A program made the translations under genes and the position numbers. Of a stretch of DNA of 64,000 nt, positions 42,749 through 50,983 are shown piece after piece. The notes below the pieces were generated by a model that had not been told where the DNA came from, did not search any database, and was given only the letters and a program-made list of their open reading frames with translations. Every line of letters begins with the position of its first letter. The stretch's first letter is position 1. This stretch comes from Agrococcus jenensis (GTDB lineage Bacteria > Actinomycetota > Actinomycetes > Actinomycetales > Microbacteriaceae): the NCBI RefSeq assembly GCF_003752465.1, contig NZ_RKHJ01000001.1:62001-126000 (forward strand), in the 5' to 3' direction.

Positions 42749-44164
42749 CTACTTGGCGGCGTGCGCCGCGCGGTCGACGTCGGAGAGCTCGACGAACTCG
42801 TCGCCCTTCTGCCACGACTCCCAGCGGCCCGAGCGCTCGAACTCGATCGAGAGCGGGATGCCGGTGCGGTCCTTCATCAGCAGCGTGCCGATGAGCGAGA
42901 CGACCACGGTCGCGAGCAGGTAGCCGACGATCGACCACGTCGAGCCGGTCGCCTGCAGGAGCGCCTGGGCGATCGTCGGCGCGAAGGCGCCACCGATGAT
43001 CGCGCCGATCGCGTAGGCGATGGAGACGCCCGAGTAGCGCACGCCGGCCGGGAAGGACTCGGCGTACCAGGCGGCCTGCGCGCCGTAGGTGAGGCCGAGG
43101 CCGGCGCCGAGCAGGATGGTGCCGAGCGCGACGCCCCACACGCCCTGCTCCACGAGGACGAACAGCGGCACGATCGTCACGGCGAGCACGATCCAGCCCG
43201 TGATGTAGAGGCGCTTGCGGCCGATGCGGTCGGAGAGCGCACCCGCGACGAACGTGAACACGAGCCACGACAGCGAGCCGGCGAAGGTCGCGAGCTGCAC
43301 GCCCACCGGGTCGAAGCCGAGCCCGGGCGGGGTGCCGTCGACGGGGCGGGAGGCGAGGCCCTGCACGTAGCCACCGGTCGTCATGTAGCCGGTCGCGTTG
43401 TTGGCCATGAAGACCATCGCGGCGAAGAGCACGATGAGGCCGTACTTGCGGAAGACCTGGACGATCGGCGCCGACTCCTGCTGCGCCGTCTGCTTGATCT
43501 CCTGGAAGACCGGCGACTCGTCGACCGAGCGGCGGACGACGTAGCCGACCACGACGAGCAGGATCGAGACGAAGAACGGGATGCGCCAGCCGACCTCGAG
43601 GAACGCGTCGCCCGGGAAGGCGGCGCGGATGCCCGCGAGGATGCTCGTCGCGAGCAGCATGCCGAGCGGCACGCCTGCCTGGACGAACGAGCCGTAGAGG
43701 CCGCGACGGCCCTGGGGCGCGTGCTCGATGGCCATGAGCACGGCGCCGCCCCACTCACCACCGGCGGAGATGCCCTGCAGGATGCGGAGCAGGATGAGCA
43801 GCACCGGGGCGAGGAACCCTGCCTGCTCGAACGTCGGCAGCGCGCCGACGAGCGTGGTCGCGATGCCCATGAGGAGCAGCGTGAGCACGAGCATCGGGCG
43901 GCGGCCGATCTTGTCGCCGAAGTGGCCGGCGAGGAACGCGCCGAGCGGGCGGAACAGGAACGAGATGCCGATGGTGATGAGCGACAGGATCTGCATCATG
44001 CCCTCGCCGGCGGGCTGGAAGAACAGCTGCGCGAAGACGAGGTTCGCCATGAAGGCGTAGATGAAGAAGTCGTACCACTCGATGGTGGTGCCGACGACGA
44101 CGGCCGCGAGGACCTTGTTGCGCTCCTTGGTGGAGGTGATGCCGTGAGTCGTGCTCTGAGACAC
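42749..44164 (-). CDS. MFS transporter, metabolite:H+ symporter family
   Basis: 471 residues from GTG 44164, preceded by AAAGGAG; an upstream ATG would place 32 residues across the promoter. It has 12 membrane helices with the MHS signature GTTIEWYDFFIYAFMANLVF and RPLGAFLAGHFGDKIGRRPML. MHS carriers import aromatic acids or dicarboxylates with protons. It is divergent from the FAH-RraA gene and shares its regulatory region, so it most likely imports 4-hydroxyphenylacetate, homoprotocatechuate or a related acid. Confidence 0.92.
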   Translation of the reverse strand: MSQSTTHGITSTKERNKVLAAVVVGTTIEWYDFFIYAFMANLVFAQLFFQPAGEGMMQILSLITIGISFLFRPLGAFLAGHFGDKIGRRPMLVLTLLLMGIATTLVGALPTFEQAGFLAPVLLILLRILQGISAGGEWGGAVLMAIEHAPQGRRGLYGSFVQAGVPLGMLLATSILAGIRAAFPGDAFLEVGWRIPFFVSILLVVVGYVVRRSVDESPVFQEIKQTAQQESAPIVQVFRKYGLIVLFAAMVFMANNATGYMTTGGYVQGLASRPVDGTPPGLGFDPVGVQLATFAGSLSWLVFTFVAGALSDRIGRKRLYITGWIVLAVTIVPLFVLVEQGVWGVALGTILLGAGLGLTYGAQAAWYAESFPAGVRYSGVSIAYAIGAIIGGAFAPTIAQALLQATGSTWSIVGYLLATVVVSLIGTLLMKDRTGIPLSIEFERSGRWESWQKGDEFVELSDVDRAAHAAK

Positions 44165-44223
44165 GCTGACTCCTTTGTCAGTGAGATGGCCAGGTGGGGT
44201 CCAGCCGGGATCTGTGGCGAACA

Positions 44224-44231
44224 TATACGAT
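44224..44231. promoter_or_regulatory. TATACGAT half-site near the MFS start
   Basis: This octamer repeats 44333-44340 exactly and is followed by TTCGT, giving an imperfect dyad. It lies about 60 bases before the MFS start, so a GntR at both ends of the divergent region is plausible. Confidence 0.45.
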
Positions 44232-44321
44232 TTCGTGCACGACGGCAAGGCCCGTGCCATCGCGCCCGCTGCTGCCTCCGCGAGCGCCAGCCGGACGTCC
44301 GAACGGAGCCTTGCACGGCCG

Positions 44322-44340
44322 ATACGGAATCGTATACGAT
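44322..44340. promoter_or_regulatory. GntR (FCD-type) operator
   Basis: ATCGTATACGAT at 44329-44340 is a perfect 12-bp palindrome six bases before ATG 44347. Overlapping it, ATACG-GAAT-CGTAT (44322-44335) forms a second dyad. GTATAC-centred palindromes are typical FCD-GntR sites, and the GntR gene lies one gene downstream. Confidence 0.7.
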
Positions 44341-44346
44341 GCCCTC

Positions 44347-45861
44347 ATGGATGCATCGTCGCACCGCCCAGCGGGCGCTCCCCCTGCCGCCGAGGCCGCC
44401 TGGGCGCTGCTCGGCTCCAAGCCTGGCAAGGTCTTCGCGATGCACATCGGCTACGCCGCCCGCGCCGCGCAGAAGGGCCGTACCCCCGAGGCCCCCGGCT
44501 TCTTCCTGAAGCCCGCGACGTCGCTCTCCACCGGCGGCGAGGCCGAGGTGCCGGCGGGCACCGCGATCTTCGGCTTCGAGGGCGAGATCGCCATCGTCAT
44601 CGGCCGGCACGCGCGCCGCGTCGACGAGGCGGATGCCTGGTCGCACGTCGCCGCCGTCACCGCGGCCAACGACCTGGGCGTCTTCGACCTCCGCTGGGTC
44701 GACAAGGGCGCGAACCTGCGCTCGAAGGGCGGCGACGGCATGACGCCGATCGGCCCCGTGCTGCTGCCCGCCGAGCGGCTCGACCCGGCGGCCATCGAGG
44801 TGCGCACCTGGCTCGACGGCGAGCTCGTCCAGGCCGACTCCACCTCGACGCTCATCTTCTCGCTGCCGCAGATCGTCAGCGACCTCTCGCAGCTCATCAC
44901 CCTCGAGCCGGGCGACGTCATCCTCACCGGCACGCCCGCCGACGCCTCGACCTTCTTCCCCGGCCAGCGCGTCGAGGTCGAGGTCACCGCGACCGCGCTC
45001 GACGGCGAGCAGCTCGCGACCGGCAGGCTCGTGACCACCCTGCGGGTGGGCGAGCATCAGCTGCCGCCGTACTCCGCGCAGCCGAAGCCGACCCCCGAGC
45101 AGTGGGCCGACGCATCCGGTCGCCCGATCGCCGAGTTCCAGGCGCCCGCCGCACCCGTGCTCGACGACGAGCTGCGCGCGCAGCTCTCGCAGGTCGCGCT
45201 CGCGACCCTCTCGTCGGGGCTGCGGAAGCGCGGCCTCAACAACGTCTCGATCGACGGCCTCCGCACGACTCAGCCGGGCAAGCGCCTCGTCGGCACCGCC
45301 CGCACGCTGCGCTACGTGCCGAACCGCGAGGACCTCTTCAAGACCCACGGCGGTGGCTACAACGCGCAGAAGCGGCTGTTCGACTCGCTGCAGCCGGGCG
45401 AGGTCGTCGTCATCGAGGCGCGCGGCGACAACCGCTCCGGCACGCTCGGCGACATCCTGGCCCTCCGCGCCCGCCACCTCGGCGCAGCAGGCCTCATCAC
45501 CGACGGCGGGGTGCGCGACCTCGACGTCGTGACCGAGATCGGCGTGCCGACCTATCACGCGGGCGGCCATCCCGCCGTGCTCGGGCGACTGCACGTGCCG
45601 TGGTCCTTCGACGAGACGATCGCCTGCGGCGGCGCCACCGTGCAGCCCGGCGACATCGTCGTCGGCGACGGCGACGGCGTGCTCGTCATCCCGCCGGGCA
45701 TCGCGCGCGAGCTCGTCGACGAGGCGATGCAGCAGGAGCGCGAGGAGGAGTTCATCGCGGCCCAGGTCGACGCCGGCCACCCTGTCGACGGCCTCTTCCC
45801 GATGAACGCCGAGTGGCGCGCCAGGTACGAGGCGTCGATCGCCGACGCGGGGGACGCGTGA
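44347..45861 (+). CDS. FAH-RraA fusion, HpaG-like homoprotocatechuate pathway enzyme
   Basis: 504 residues from ATG 44347. Residues 25-240 are a fumarylacetoacetate hydrolase/HpaG domain, with metal glutamates in FGFEGEIAIVIG (about 78-80), AANDLGVFDLRW and TGTPADASTFFPGQRVEVEV. Residues 275-475 are an RraA/HMG-aldolase domain with TDGGVRDLDVV (R390, D391). HpaG normally decarboxylates and isomerises OPET/HHDD. RraA-type proteins can be aldolases or oxaloacetate decarboxylases. In this cluster the fusion could replace separate HpaG and HpaF activities. The stop overlaps GntR as GTGA. Confidence 0.88.
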   Translation: MDASSHRPAGAPPAAEAAWALLGSKPGKVFAMHIGYAARAAQKGRTPEAPGFFLKPATSLSTGGEAEVPAGTAIFGFEGEIAIVIGRHARRVDEADAWSHVAAVTAANDLGVFDLRWVDKGANLRSKGGDGMTPIGPVLLPAERLDPAAIEVRTWLDGELVQADSTSTLIFSLPQIVSDLSQLITLEPGDVILTGTPADASTFFPGQRVEVEVTATALDGEQLATGRLVTTLRVGEHQLPPYSAQPKPTPEQWADASGRPIAEFQAPAAPVLDDELRAQLSQVALATLSSGLRKRGLNNVSIDGLRTTQPGKRLVGTARTLRYVPNREDLFKTHGGGYNAQKRLFDSLQPGEVVVIEARGDNRSGTLGDILALRARHLGAAGLITDGGVRDLDVVTEIGVPTYHAGGHPAVLGRLHVPWSFDETIACGGATVQPGDIVVGDGDGVLVIPPGIARELVDEAMQQEREEEFIAAQVDAGHPVDGLFPMNAEWRARYEASIADAGDA

Positions 45862-46559
45862 GCGGCCGTCGCGCGAAGACCGCGGCGATCGCCGGGGACG
45901 GCGCCATCGCGCCCTCGAAGTCGCAGCGCGCCTATGACCTGCTCCACGACCGCATCGTCGACGGCACCTACTCCCCCGGCTACCGGCTCGTGCTCGACGC
46001 GATCGGCCGCGAGCTCGACATGAGCGTCGTGCCCGTGCGCGAGGCCATCCGCCGGCTCGAGGCCGAGGGCATGATCACGTTCGAGCGCAACATCGGCGCC
46101 CGCGTGGCCGAGATCGACGAGCTCGAGTACCACGACACGATGGAGACGCTCTCCTTCGTCGAGGGCGCAGCGGTCATGCTCGCCGCGGGCCTCTACTCGA
46201 AGTCGGACGTCGACGAGGCGCGGGCGATCAACGCGCAGATGCGCGAGAGCCTCGCCGCCTTCGACCCCGTGCAGTTCACCGCGCTCAACGAGGCGTTCCA
46301 CCGGCGGCTGACGGATGTCTGCCACAACGAGGTGCTCGGCGACGTCATCGACAACGGCTGGAAGCGGCTCGCGCGGCTGCGCCAGTCGACGTTCTCCTTC
46401 GTGCCGAGCCGCGCGATCTCGTCCGTCGACGAGCACGACGCGATCCTCGCCCTCATCGAGGAGGGCGCCGACCCGCGCTCCATCGAGCTCGCCGTGCGCG
46501 CGCACCGGCTCGCGACGCCCGACGCCTTCCTGCACCGCAAGCGCCCCGCCGCTCCCTGA
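45858..46559 (+). CDS. GntR (FCD) family transcriptional regulator
   Basis: 233 residues from GTG 45858, overlapping the previous stop. The winged HTH (QRAYDLLHDRIVDGTYSPGYRLVLDAIGRELDMSVVPVREAIRRLEAEGMI) is followed by an FCD-type helical domain (EFHRRLTDVCHNEVLGDVID-like segment, with His/Asp metal-binding residues). It should control the homoprotocatechuate genes around it through the GTATAC palindrome at 44329-44340. A catabolic intermediate is the likely effector. Confidence 0.9.
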   Translation: MSGRRAKTAAIAGDGAIAPSKSQRAYDLLHDRIVDGTYSPGYRLVLDAIGRELDMSVVPVREAIRRLEAEGMITFERNIGARVAEIDELEYHDTMETLSFVEGAAVMLAAGLYSKSDVDEARAINAQMRESLAAFDPVQFTALNEAFHRRLTDVCHNEVLGDVIDNGWKRLARLRQSTFSFVPSRAISSVDEHDAILALIEEGADPRSIELAVRAHRLATPDAFLHRKRPAAP

Positions 46560-46618
46560 CCTCCCCATCCCCTCCGCCGCCCATCGGCGCGCCCCGAACC
46601 GACAGAAACGGAGCCATC

Positions 46619-48112
46619 ATGGCCACCCAGCCCGCAGGCATCCCCGACCTGATCCCCCACTACATCGACGGCGAGCGCGTCGGCTCGGTCGACGGTGACA
46701 CGTTCGGCGTGCTCAACCCCGTCACGAACCAGGACTACACCGTCGCCGCGTCGGGCAAGCAGGCCGACATCGACCTGGCCGTCGCCGCCGCGACCCGGGC
46801 GTTCCACGAGGGCCCGTGGCCGCGCATGAAGAACCGGGAGCGCGCCCGCATCCTCAGCCGCATCGCCGACATCGTCGAGTCGCGCGACCAGGAGCTCGCG
46901 CAATTCGAGTCGTGGGACTCCGGTCTGCCGATCACGCAGGCGCGCGGCCAGGCGCAGCGCGCGGCCGAGAACTTCCGCTTCTTCGCCGACCTCATCGTGG
47001 CCGGGCGCGACGACACCTACAAGGTGCCGGGCACGCAGGTGAACTACGTCAACCGCAAGCCGAAGGGCGTCGCCGGCCTCATCACGCCCTGGAACACGCC
47101 GTTCATGCTCGAGTCGTGGAAGCTGGGCCCCGCGCTCGCCTCCGGCTGCACGGTCGTGCTCAAGCCCGCCGAGTTCACGCCGCTGTCGGCCTCGCTCTGG
47201 GCCGGCATCTTCGAGGAGGCCGAGCTGCCGCGCGGCGTCTTCAACCTCGTCAACGGCTTCGGCGAGACCGCCGGCGACGCGCTCGTCAAGCACCCCGACG
47301 TGCCGCTCATCTCGTTCACCGGCGAGAGCAGCACCGGCAAGCTGATCTTCGGCAACTCGGCGCCGCACCTCAAGGCGCTGTCGATGGAGCTCGGCGGCAA
47401 GAGCCCCGCCGTCGTCTTCGCCGACGCCGACCTCGACGCCGCGATCGACTCGACGCTCTTCGGCGTCTTCTCGCTGAACGGCGAGCGCTGCACCGCCGGC
47501 AGCCGCATCCTCGTCGAGCGCTCCGTCTACGAGGAGTTCCTCGAGCGCTACGCCGAGCGCGCCAAGAAGATCGTGGTCGGCGACCCCGGCGACCCGAAGA
47601 CCGAGGTGGGCGCGCTCGTGCACCCCGAGCACTTCGACAAGGTGATGTCCTACGTCGAGATCGGCAAGGGCGAGGGCCGCCTGCTCGCCGGCGGCGGCCG
47701 CCCGGAGGGCTTCCCCGAGGGCAACTACGTCGCCCCCACGGTGTTCGCCGACGTCGCGCCGGATGCCCGGATCTTCCAGGAGGAGATCTTCGGCCCGGTC
47801 GTCGCGATCACGCCGTTCGACACCGACGAGGAGGCGCTCGAGCTCGCGAACAACACGAAGTACGGGCTCGCCGCCTACATCTGGACGAACAACCTCAAGC
47901 GCGCGCACCTGTTCTCGCAGAACGTCGAGGCCGGCATGGTGTGGCTCAACAGCCACAACGTGCGCGACCTCCGCAGCCCGTTCGGCGGCGTGAAGGCCTC
48001 CGGCCTCGGCCACGAGGGCGGCTACCGCTCGCTCGACTTCTACAGCGACCAGCAGGCCGTGCACATCACGCTCGGCGACGTCCACACCACCCGCTTCGGC
48101 GCATCCGCCTGA
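46619..48112 (+). CDS. hpaE: 5-carboxymethyl-2-hydroxymuconate semialdehyde dehydrogenase
   Basis: 497 residues with GGAG before the ATG. It has PWNTPFML, the Glu of MELGGKSPAV and the catalytic Cys in NGERCTAGSR. The C-terminal NVRDLRSPFGGVKASGLGHEGGYRSLDFYSDQQAVHI is characteristic of HpaE. It oxidises CHMS, the ring-fission product of homoprotocatechuate, to 5-carboxymethyl-2-hydroxymuconate with NAD+. The next gene encodes the dioxygenase that makes its substrate. Confidence 0.93.
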   Translation: MATQPAGIPDLIPHYIDGERVGSVDGDTFGVLNPVTNQDYTVAASGKQADIDLAVAAATRAFHEGPWPRMKNRERARILSRIADIVESRDQELAQFESWDSGLPITQARGQAQRAAENFRFFADLIVAGRDDTYKVPGTQVNYVNRKPKGVAGLITPWNTPFMLESWKLGPALASGCTVVLKPAEFTPLSASLWAGIFEEAELPRGVFNLVNGFGETAGDALVKHPDVPLISFTGESSTGKLIFGNSAPHLKALSMELGGKSPAVVFADADLDAAIDSTLFGVFSLNGERCTAGSRILVERSVYEEFLERYAERAKKIVVGDPGDPKTEVGALVHPEHFDKVMSYVEIGKGEGRLLAGGGRPEGFPEGNYVAPTVFADVAPDARIFQEEIFGPVVAITPFDTDEEALELANNTKYGLAAYIWTNNLKRAHLFSQNVEAGMVWLNSHNVRDLRSPFGGVKASGLGHEGGYRSLDFYSDQQAVHITLGDVHTTRFGASA

Positions 48113-48136
48113 CCCGAACTGCGAAGGAGCAGCACC

Positions 48137-49246
48137 ATGAACGCGACCCCCACGCCCGAGATCACGAAGCCCAGCGTCCCCGCGCCCGACATCATCCGCT
48201 GCGCGGCGATGGACCTCGTCGTCACCGACCTGGCCGCGAGCCGCGCCTTCTACGTCGACGTGCTGGGGCTGCACGTGACCGAGGAGGACGACGAGGCGAT
48301 CTACCTGCGATCGTTCGAAGAGTTCATCCACCACAACCTCGTGCTGCGGAAGGGCCCGGTCGCGGCCGTCGCCGCCTTCGCCTACCGCGTGCGCACCCCT
48401 GAGGACGTCGATCGCGCCGAGGCCTACTACCGGGAGCTCGGCTGCCGCACCGAGCGTCGTGCTGGCGGCTTCCAGAAGGGCTTCGGCGACAGCGTGCGCG
48501 TCGAGGACCCGCTGGGCTTCCCCTACGAGTTCTTCTACGCGACCGAGCACGCCGAGCGCCTGCACCAGCGCTACGACCTGATCTCGGCGGGCGAGCTCGT
48601 GCGCCTCGACCACTTCAACCAGGTCACCCCCGACGTGCCGCGCGGCCGGAAGTACCTCGAGGACCTCGGCTTCCGCGTCACGGAGGACATCCAGGACGAC
48701 CAGGGCGTCACCTACGCGGCGTGGATGCAGCGCAAGGGCACCGTGCACGACACGGCGCTCACCGGCGGCAACGGCCCGCGCATGCACCACATCGCGTTCT
48801 CGACGCACGAGAAGCACAACATCATCCAGATCTGCGACAAGCTCGGCGCGCTCCGGATGTCGGACCACATCGAGCGCGGACCGGGCCGCCACGGCGTCTC
48901 GAACGCGTTCTACCTCTACATCACCGATCCCGACGGGCACCGCATCGAGATCTACACGCAGGACTACTGGACCGGCGACCCGGACAACCCCGTCATCACG
49001 TGGGACGTGCACGACAACCAGCGCCGCGACTGGTGGGGCAACCCCGTCGTGCCCTCCTGGTACACCGAGGCCTCGCCGGTGCTCGACCTCGACGGCAACG
49101 TCGTCGAGGTCGTCGAGCGCACCGACTCCAGCGAGATGGAGGTGACGATCGGCGCCGACGGCTTCTCGTACACGCGCGTGGGCGACGACGACGGCACCTA
49201 CCGGGGCGAGGCGTCGAAGGGCTTCAAGATCGGCACCCAGCTGTGA
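48137..49246 (+). CDS. hpaD: 3,4-dihydroxyphenylacetate 2,3-dioxygenase
   Basis: 369 residues, an extradiol dioxygenase of the vicinal-oxygen-chelate type. Metal ligands are H159 (RLDHFNQVTPD), H218 (MHHIAFS) and E271 (HRIEIYTQ). The spacing equals that of the Fe/Mn enzymes of Brevibacterium and Arthrobacter (H155, H214, E267). It cleaves homoprotocatechuate to CHMS with O2. Fe versus Mn use cannot be told. The stop overlaps the hydratase start. Confidence 0.95.
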   Translation: MNATPTPEITKPSVPAPDIIRCAAMDLVVTDLAASRAFYVDVLGLHVTEEDDEAIYLRSFEEFIHHNLVLRKGPVAAVAAFAYRVRTPEDVDRAEAYYRELGCRTERRAGGFQKGFGDSVRVEDPLGFPYEFFYATEHAERLHQRYDLISAGELVRLDHFNQVTPDVPRGRKYLEDLGFRVTEDIQDDQGVTYAAWMQRKGTVHDTALTGGNGPRMHHIAFSTHEKHNIIQICDKLGALRMSDHIERGPGRHGVSNAFYLYITDPDGHRIEIYTQDYWTGDPDNPVITWDVHDNQRRDWWGNPVVPSWYTEASPVLDLDGNVVEVVERTDSSEMEVTIGADGFSYTRVGDDDGTYRGEASKGFKIGTQL

Positions 49247-50070
49247 CGACGGGACCCGCGGCGACCCCCGGCGGCCCCGGCCGGGGCCTCGACGACGCGA
49301 CGGTGGCGCGGGTCGCCGACGAGCTCGCCGAGGCCACCCGGTCACGCGGCACGATCGAGAAGATCTCGGCGCGGTTCCCGCAGGCGACGATCGAGGACTC
49401 CTACGCCGTGCAGCGCATCTGGCGCGCGCGTCGCGAGGAGGCCGGCGCACGCCTCGTGGGCCGCAAGATCGGGCTGACGAGCAAGGCGATGCAGTTCGCG
49501 ACCGGCATCACCGAGCCCGACTACGGCGTGATCTTCGCCGATCAGGCATACCCCTCAGGTGCCACGGTCGAGCACGCGCAGTGGTCGAACGTGCGCGTCG
49601 AGGTCGAGCTGGCCTTCGTGCTGCGCTCGCCGCTCGAGGGGCAGGGACTGACCGTCGAGCAGGTGCTCGACGCGACCGAGGTCGTCGTGCCGGCGCTCGA
49701 GATCCTCGACTCGCACATCGAGCTCGAGGGCCGCACGATCGTCGACACCATCAGCGACAACGCGGCGCTCGGCGCGATCGTCGTCGGCGACGTCGAGATC
49801 GGCCCGCGCGACCGCAACCTCGCGTGGATCGGGGCGCACTGCCTCGTGAACGGCGAGATCATCGAGACGGGCGTCTCGGGCGGTGTGCTCGGCAACCCCG
49901 CGCACGGGGTCGCCTGGCTCGCGGGCAAGCTCGCGCAGCACGGCGACCGCCTCGAGGCGGGCGAGCTCATCCTCGCCGGATCGTTCACGCGACCGGTGTG
50001 GGTGCAGCCCGGCGACGTCGTCACGACGCACTTCCAGGACATGGGCTCGATCGAGGTGACGTTCCGGTGA
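49243..50070 (+). CDS. hpaH: 2-oxo-hept-4-ene-1,7-dioate hydratase
   Basis: 275 residues from GTG 49243 (GTGA overlap with hpaD). GRKIGLTSKAMQFATGITEPDYGVI, VEVELAFVL and the C-terminal LAGSFTRPVWVQPGDVVTTHFQDMGSIEVTF match the MhpD/HpaH hydratase family, related to the FAH fold. It adds water to OHED, giving the 4-hydroxy-2-oxoheptanedioate that HpaI cleaves. It overlaps hpaI as GTGA. Confidence 0.94.
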   Translation: MTTGPAATPGGPGRGLDDATVARVADELAEATRSRGTIEKISARFPQATIEDSYAVQRIWRARREEAGARLVGRKIGLTSKAMQFATGITEPDYGVIFADQAYPSGATVEHAQWSNVRVEVELAFVLRSPLEGQGLTVEQVLDATEVVVPALEILDSHIELEGRTIVDTISDNAALGAIVVGDVEIGPRDRNLAWIGAHCLVNGEIIETGVSGGVLGNPAHGVAWLAGKLAQHGDRLEAGELILAGSFTRPVWVQPGDVVTTHFQDMGSIEVTFR

Positions 50071-50864
50071 GCACCTTCCGCGATGTGCTCGCCGCGGCCG
50101 ATGCGCCGCTCGTGGGCCTGTGGAACGCATCCGGCAGCGCCGTCGCCGCCGAGATCATGGCCGGCTCCGGCGCCGACCTGCTGCTCGTCGACGGCGAGCA
50201 CGGGCCGATCTCGATCAGCGAGATGCTGCCGATCCTGCAGGCCGCGGCCGCGTATCCCGTGACCACGATCGTGCGGGTGCCGTGGAACGACCCCGTGACG
50301 ATCAAGCAGGTGCTCGACCTCGGCGCCGTGAACGTGCTCGTGCCGATGGTGTCGACGGCGGCGGATGCGGTGGCCGCCGTGCGCGCCGCCCGCTACCCGG
50401 GCGGTGACGGCGAGCGCGAGGGCGCCCGCGGCATCGGCTCGGCGCTCGCGCGCTCGTCGCGCTGGGGCCGGATCGCCGGCTACGTGCAGGACGCGGATGC
50501 GCACGTGTCGGTGACCGTGCAGATCGAGACGGCCGAGGGGGTCGCGAACGCGGCCGAGATCGCGGCGGTCGACGGCGTCGACGCCGTCTTCATCGGCCCC
50601 GCCGACCTCGCGGGCTCGATGGGCTTCCCCGGGAGGCCGTCGGAGCCGACGGTCGTCGCCGCGGTCGACGCGACGATCGCAGCGGTGCGCTCCGCCGGCA
50701 CGCCGGTCGGCGTGAACACCTTCGCCGAGGCCGACGCCGACCGCTGCCTCGCGCGCGGCGCGGCGTTCGTGTTCGTGGCGGCCGACGTGACGCTCATGGC
50801 GCGCGGCTCGGAGGCGGCGGTGGCGCGGCTGAAGCGCACCGACGCCGCGACCGACGCCTACTGA
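50067..50864 (+). CDS. hpaI: 4-hydroxy-2-oxoheptanedioate aldolase
   Basis: 265 residues from GTG 50067. HpaI/HpcH TIM-barrel motifs: GADLLLVDGEHGPIS (metal/substrate His region), VLVPMVSTAADA, VQIETAEGVANA and FIGPADLAGSMG. It splits 4-hydroxy-2-oxoheptanedioate to pyruvate and succinic semialdehyde. It is the last gene of the cluster, followed by a long hairpin. The usual EHAPN motif reads EHGPI here, a small departure. Confidence 0.94.
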   Translation: MSTFRDVLAAADAPLVGLWNASGSAVAAEIMAGSGADLLLVDGEHGPISISEMLPILQAAAAYPVTTIVRVPWNDPVTIKQVLDLGAVNVLVPMVSTAADAVAAVRAARYPGGDGEREGARGIGSALARSSRWGRIAGYVQDADAHVSVTVQIETAEGVANAAEIAAVDGVDAVFIGPADLAGSMGFPGRPSEPTVVAAVDATIAAVRSAGTPVGVNTFAEADADRCLARGAAFVFVAADVTLMARGSEAAVARLKRTDAATDAY

Positions 50865-50877
50865 GCCGTAGCAACCG

Positions 50878-50934
50878 CGAACTTCCCCGAACGCCGGGTT
50901 CTCGGCCCGAGACCCCGGAGTTCGGGGAAGTTCG
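50878..50934. terminator. Long hairpin after the homoprotocatechuate cluster
   Basis: CGAACTTCCCCGAAC (50878-50892) pairs perfectly with 50920-50934. Inside, CCGGG/CCCGG and TCTCGG/CCGAGA give a second stem, for a 57-base structure. It begins 14 bases after the hpaI stop. It may be a terminator or a REP-like element, as no U tract follows. Confidence 0.7.
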
Positions 50935-50948
50935 ACGTCACCCCGCTC

Positions 50949-50977
50949 TTGTGCTCGTTGGCTAATAGCATTAGCCT
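50949..50977 (+). promoter_or_regulatory. Leaderless promoter with TetR operator
   Basis: -35 TTGTGC (50949-50954), 17-base spacer, -10 TAGCCT (50972-50977), then six bases to ATG 50984. Between and overlapping, GGCTAAT-AGC-ATTAGCC (50960-50976) is a perfect 7-bp inverted repeat, a strong candidate operator for the TetR encoded downstream. Confidence 0.75.
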
Positions 50978-50983
50978 GAGCGC

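Noticed and set aside
46193..49450. Minus-strand open frame of 1085 codons opposite the hpa genes
   Set aside because: It is a GC-driven shadow: Arg/Val/Ala-rich with no motifs, opposite hpaE and hpaD whose catalytic residues are intact.
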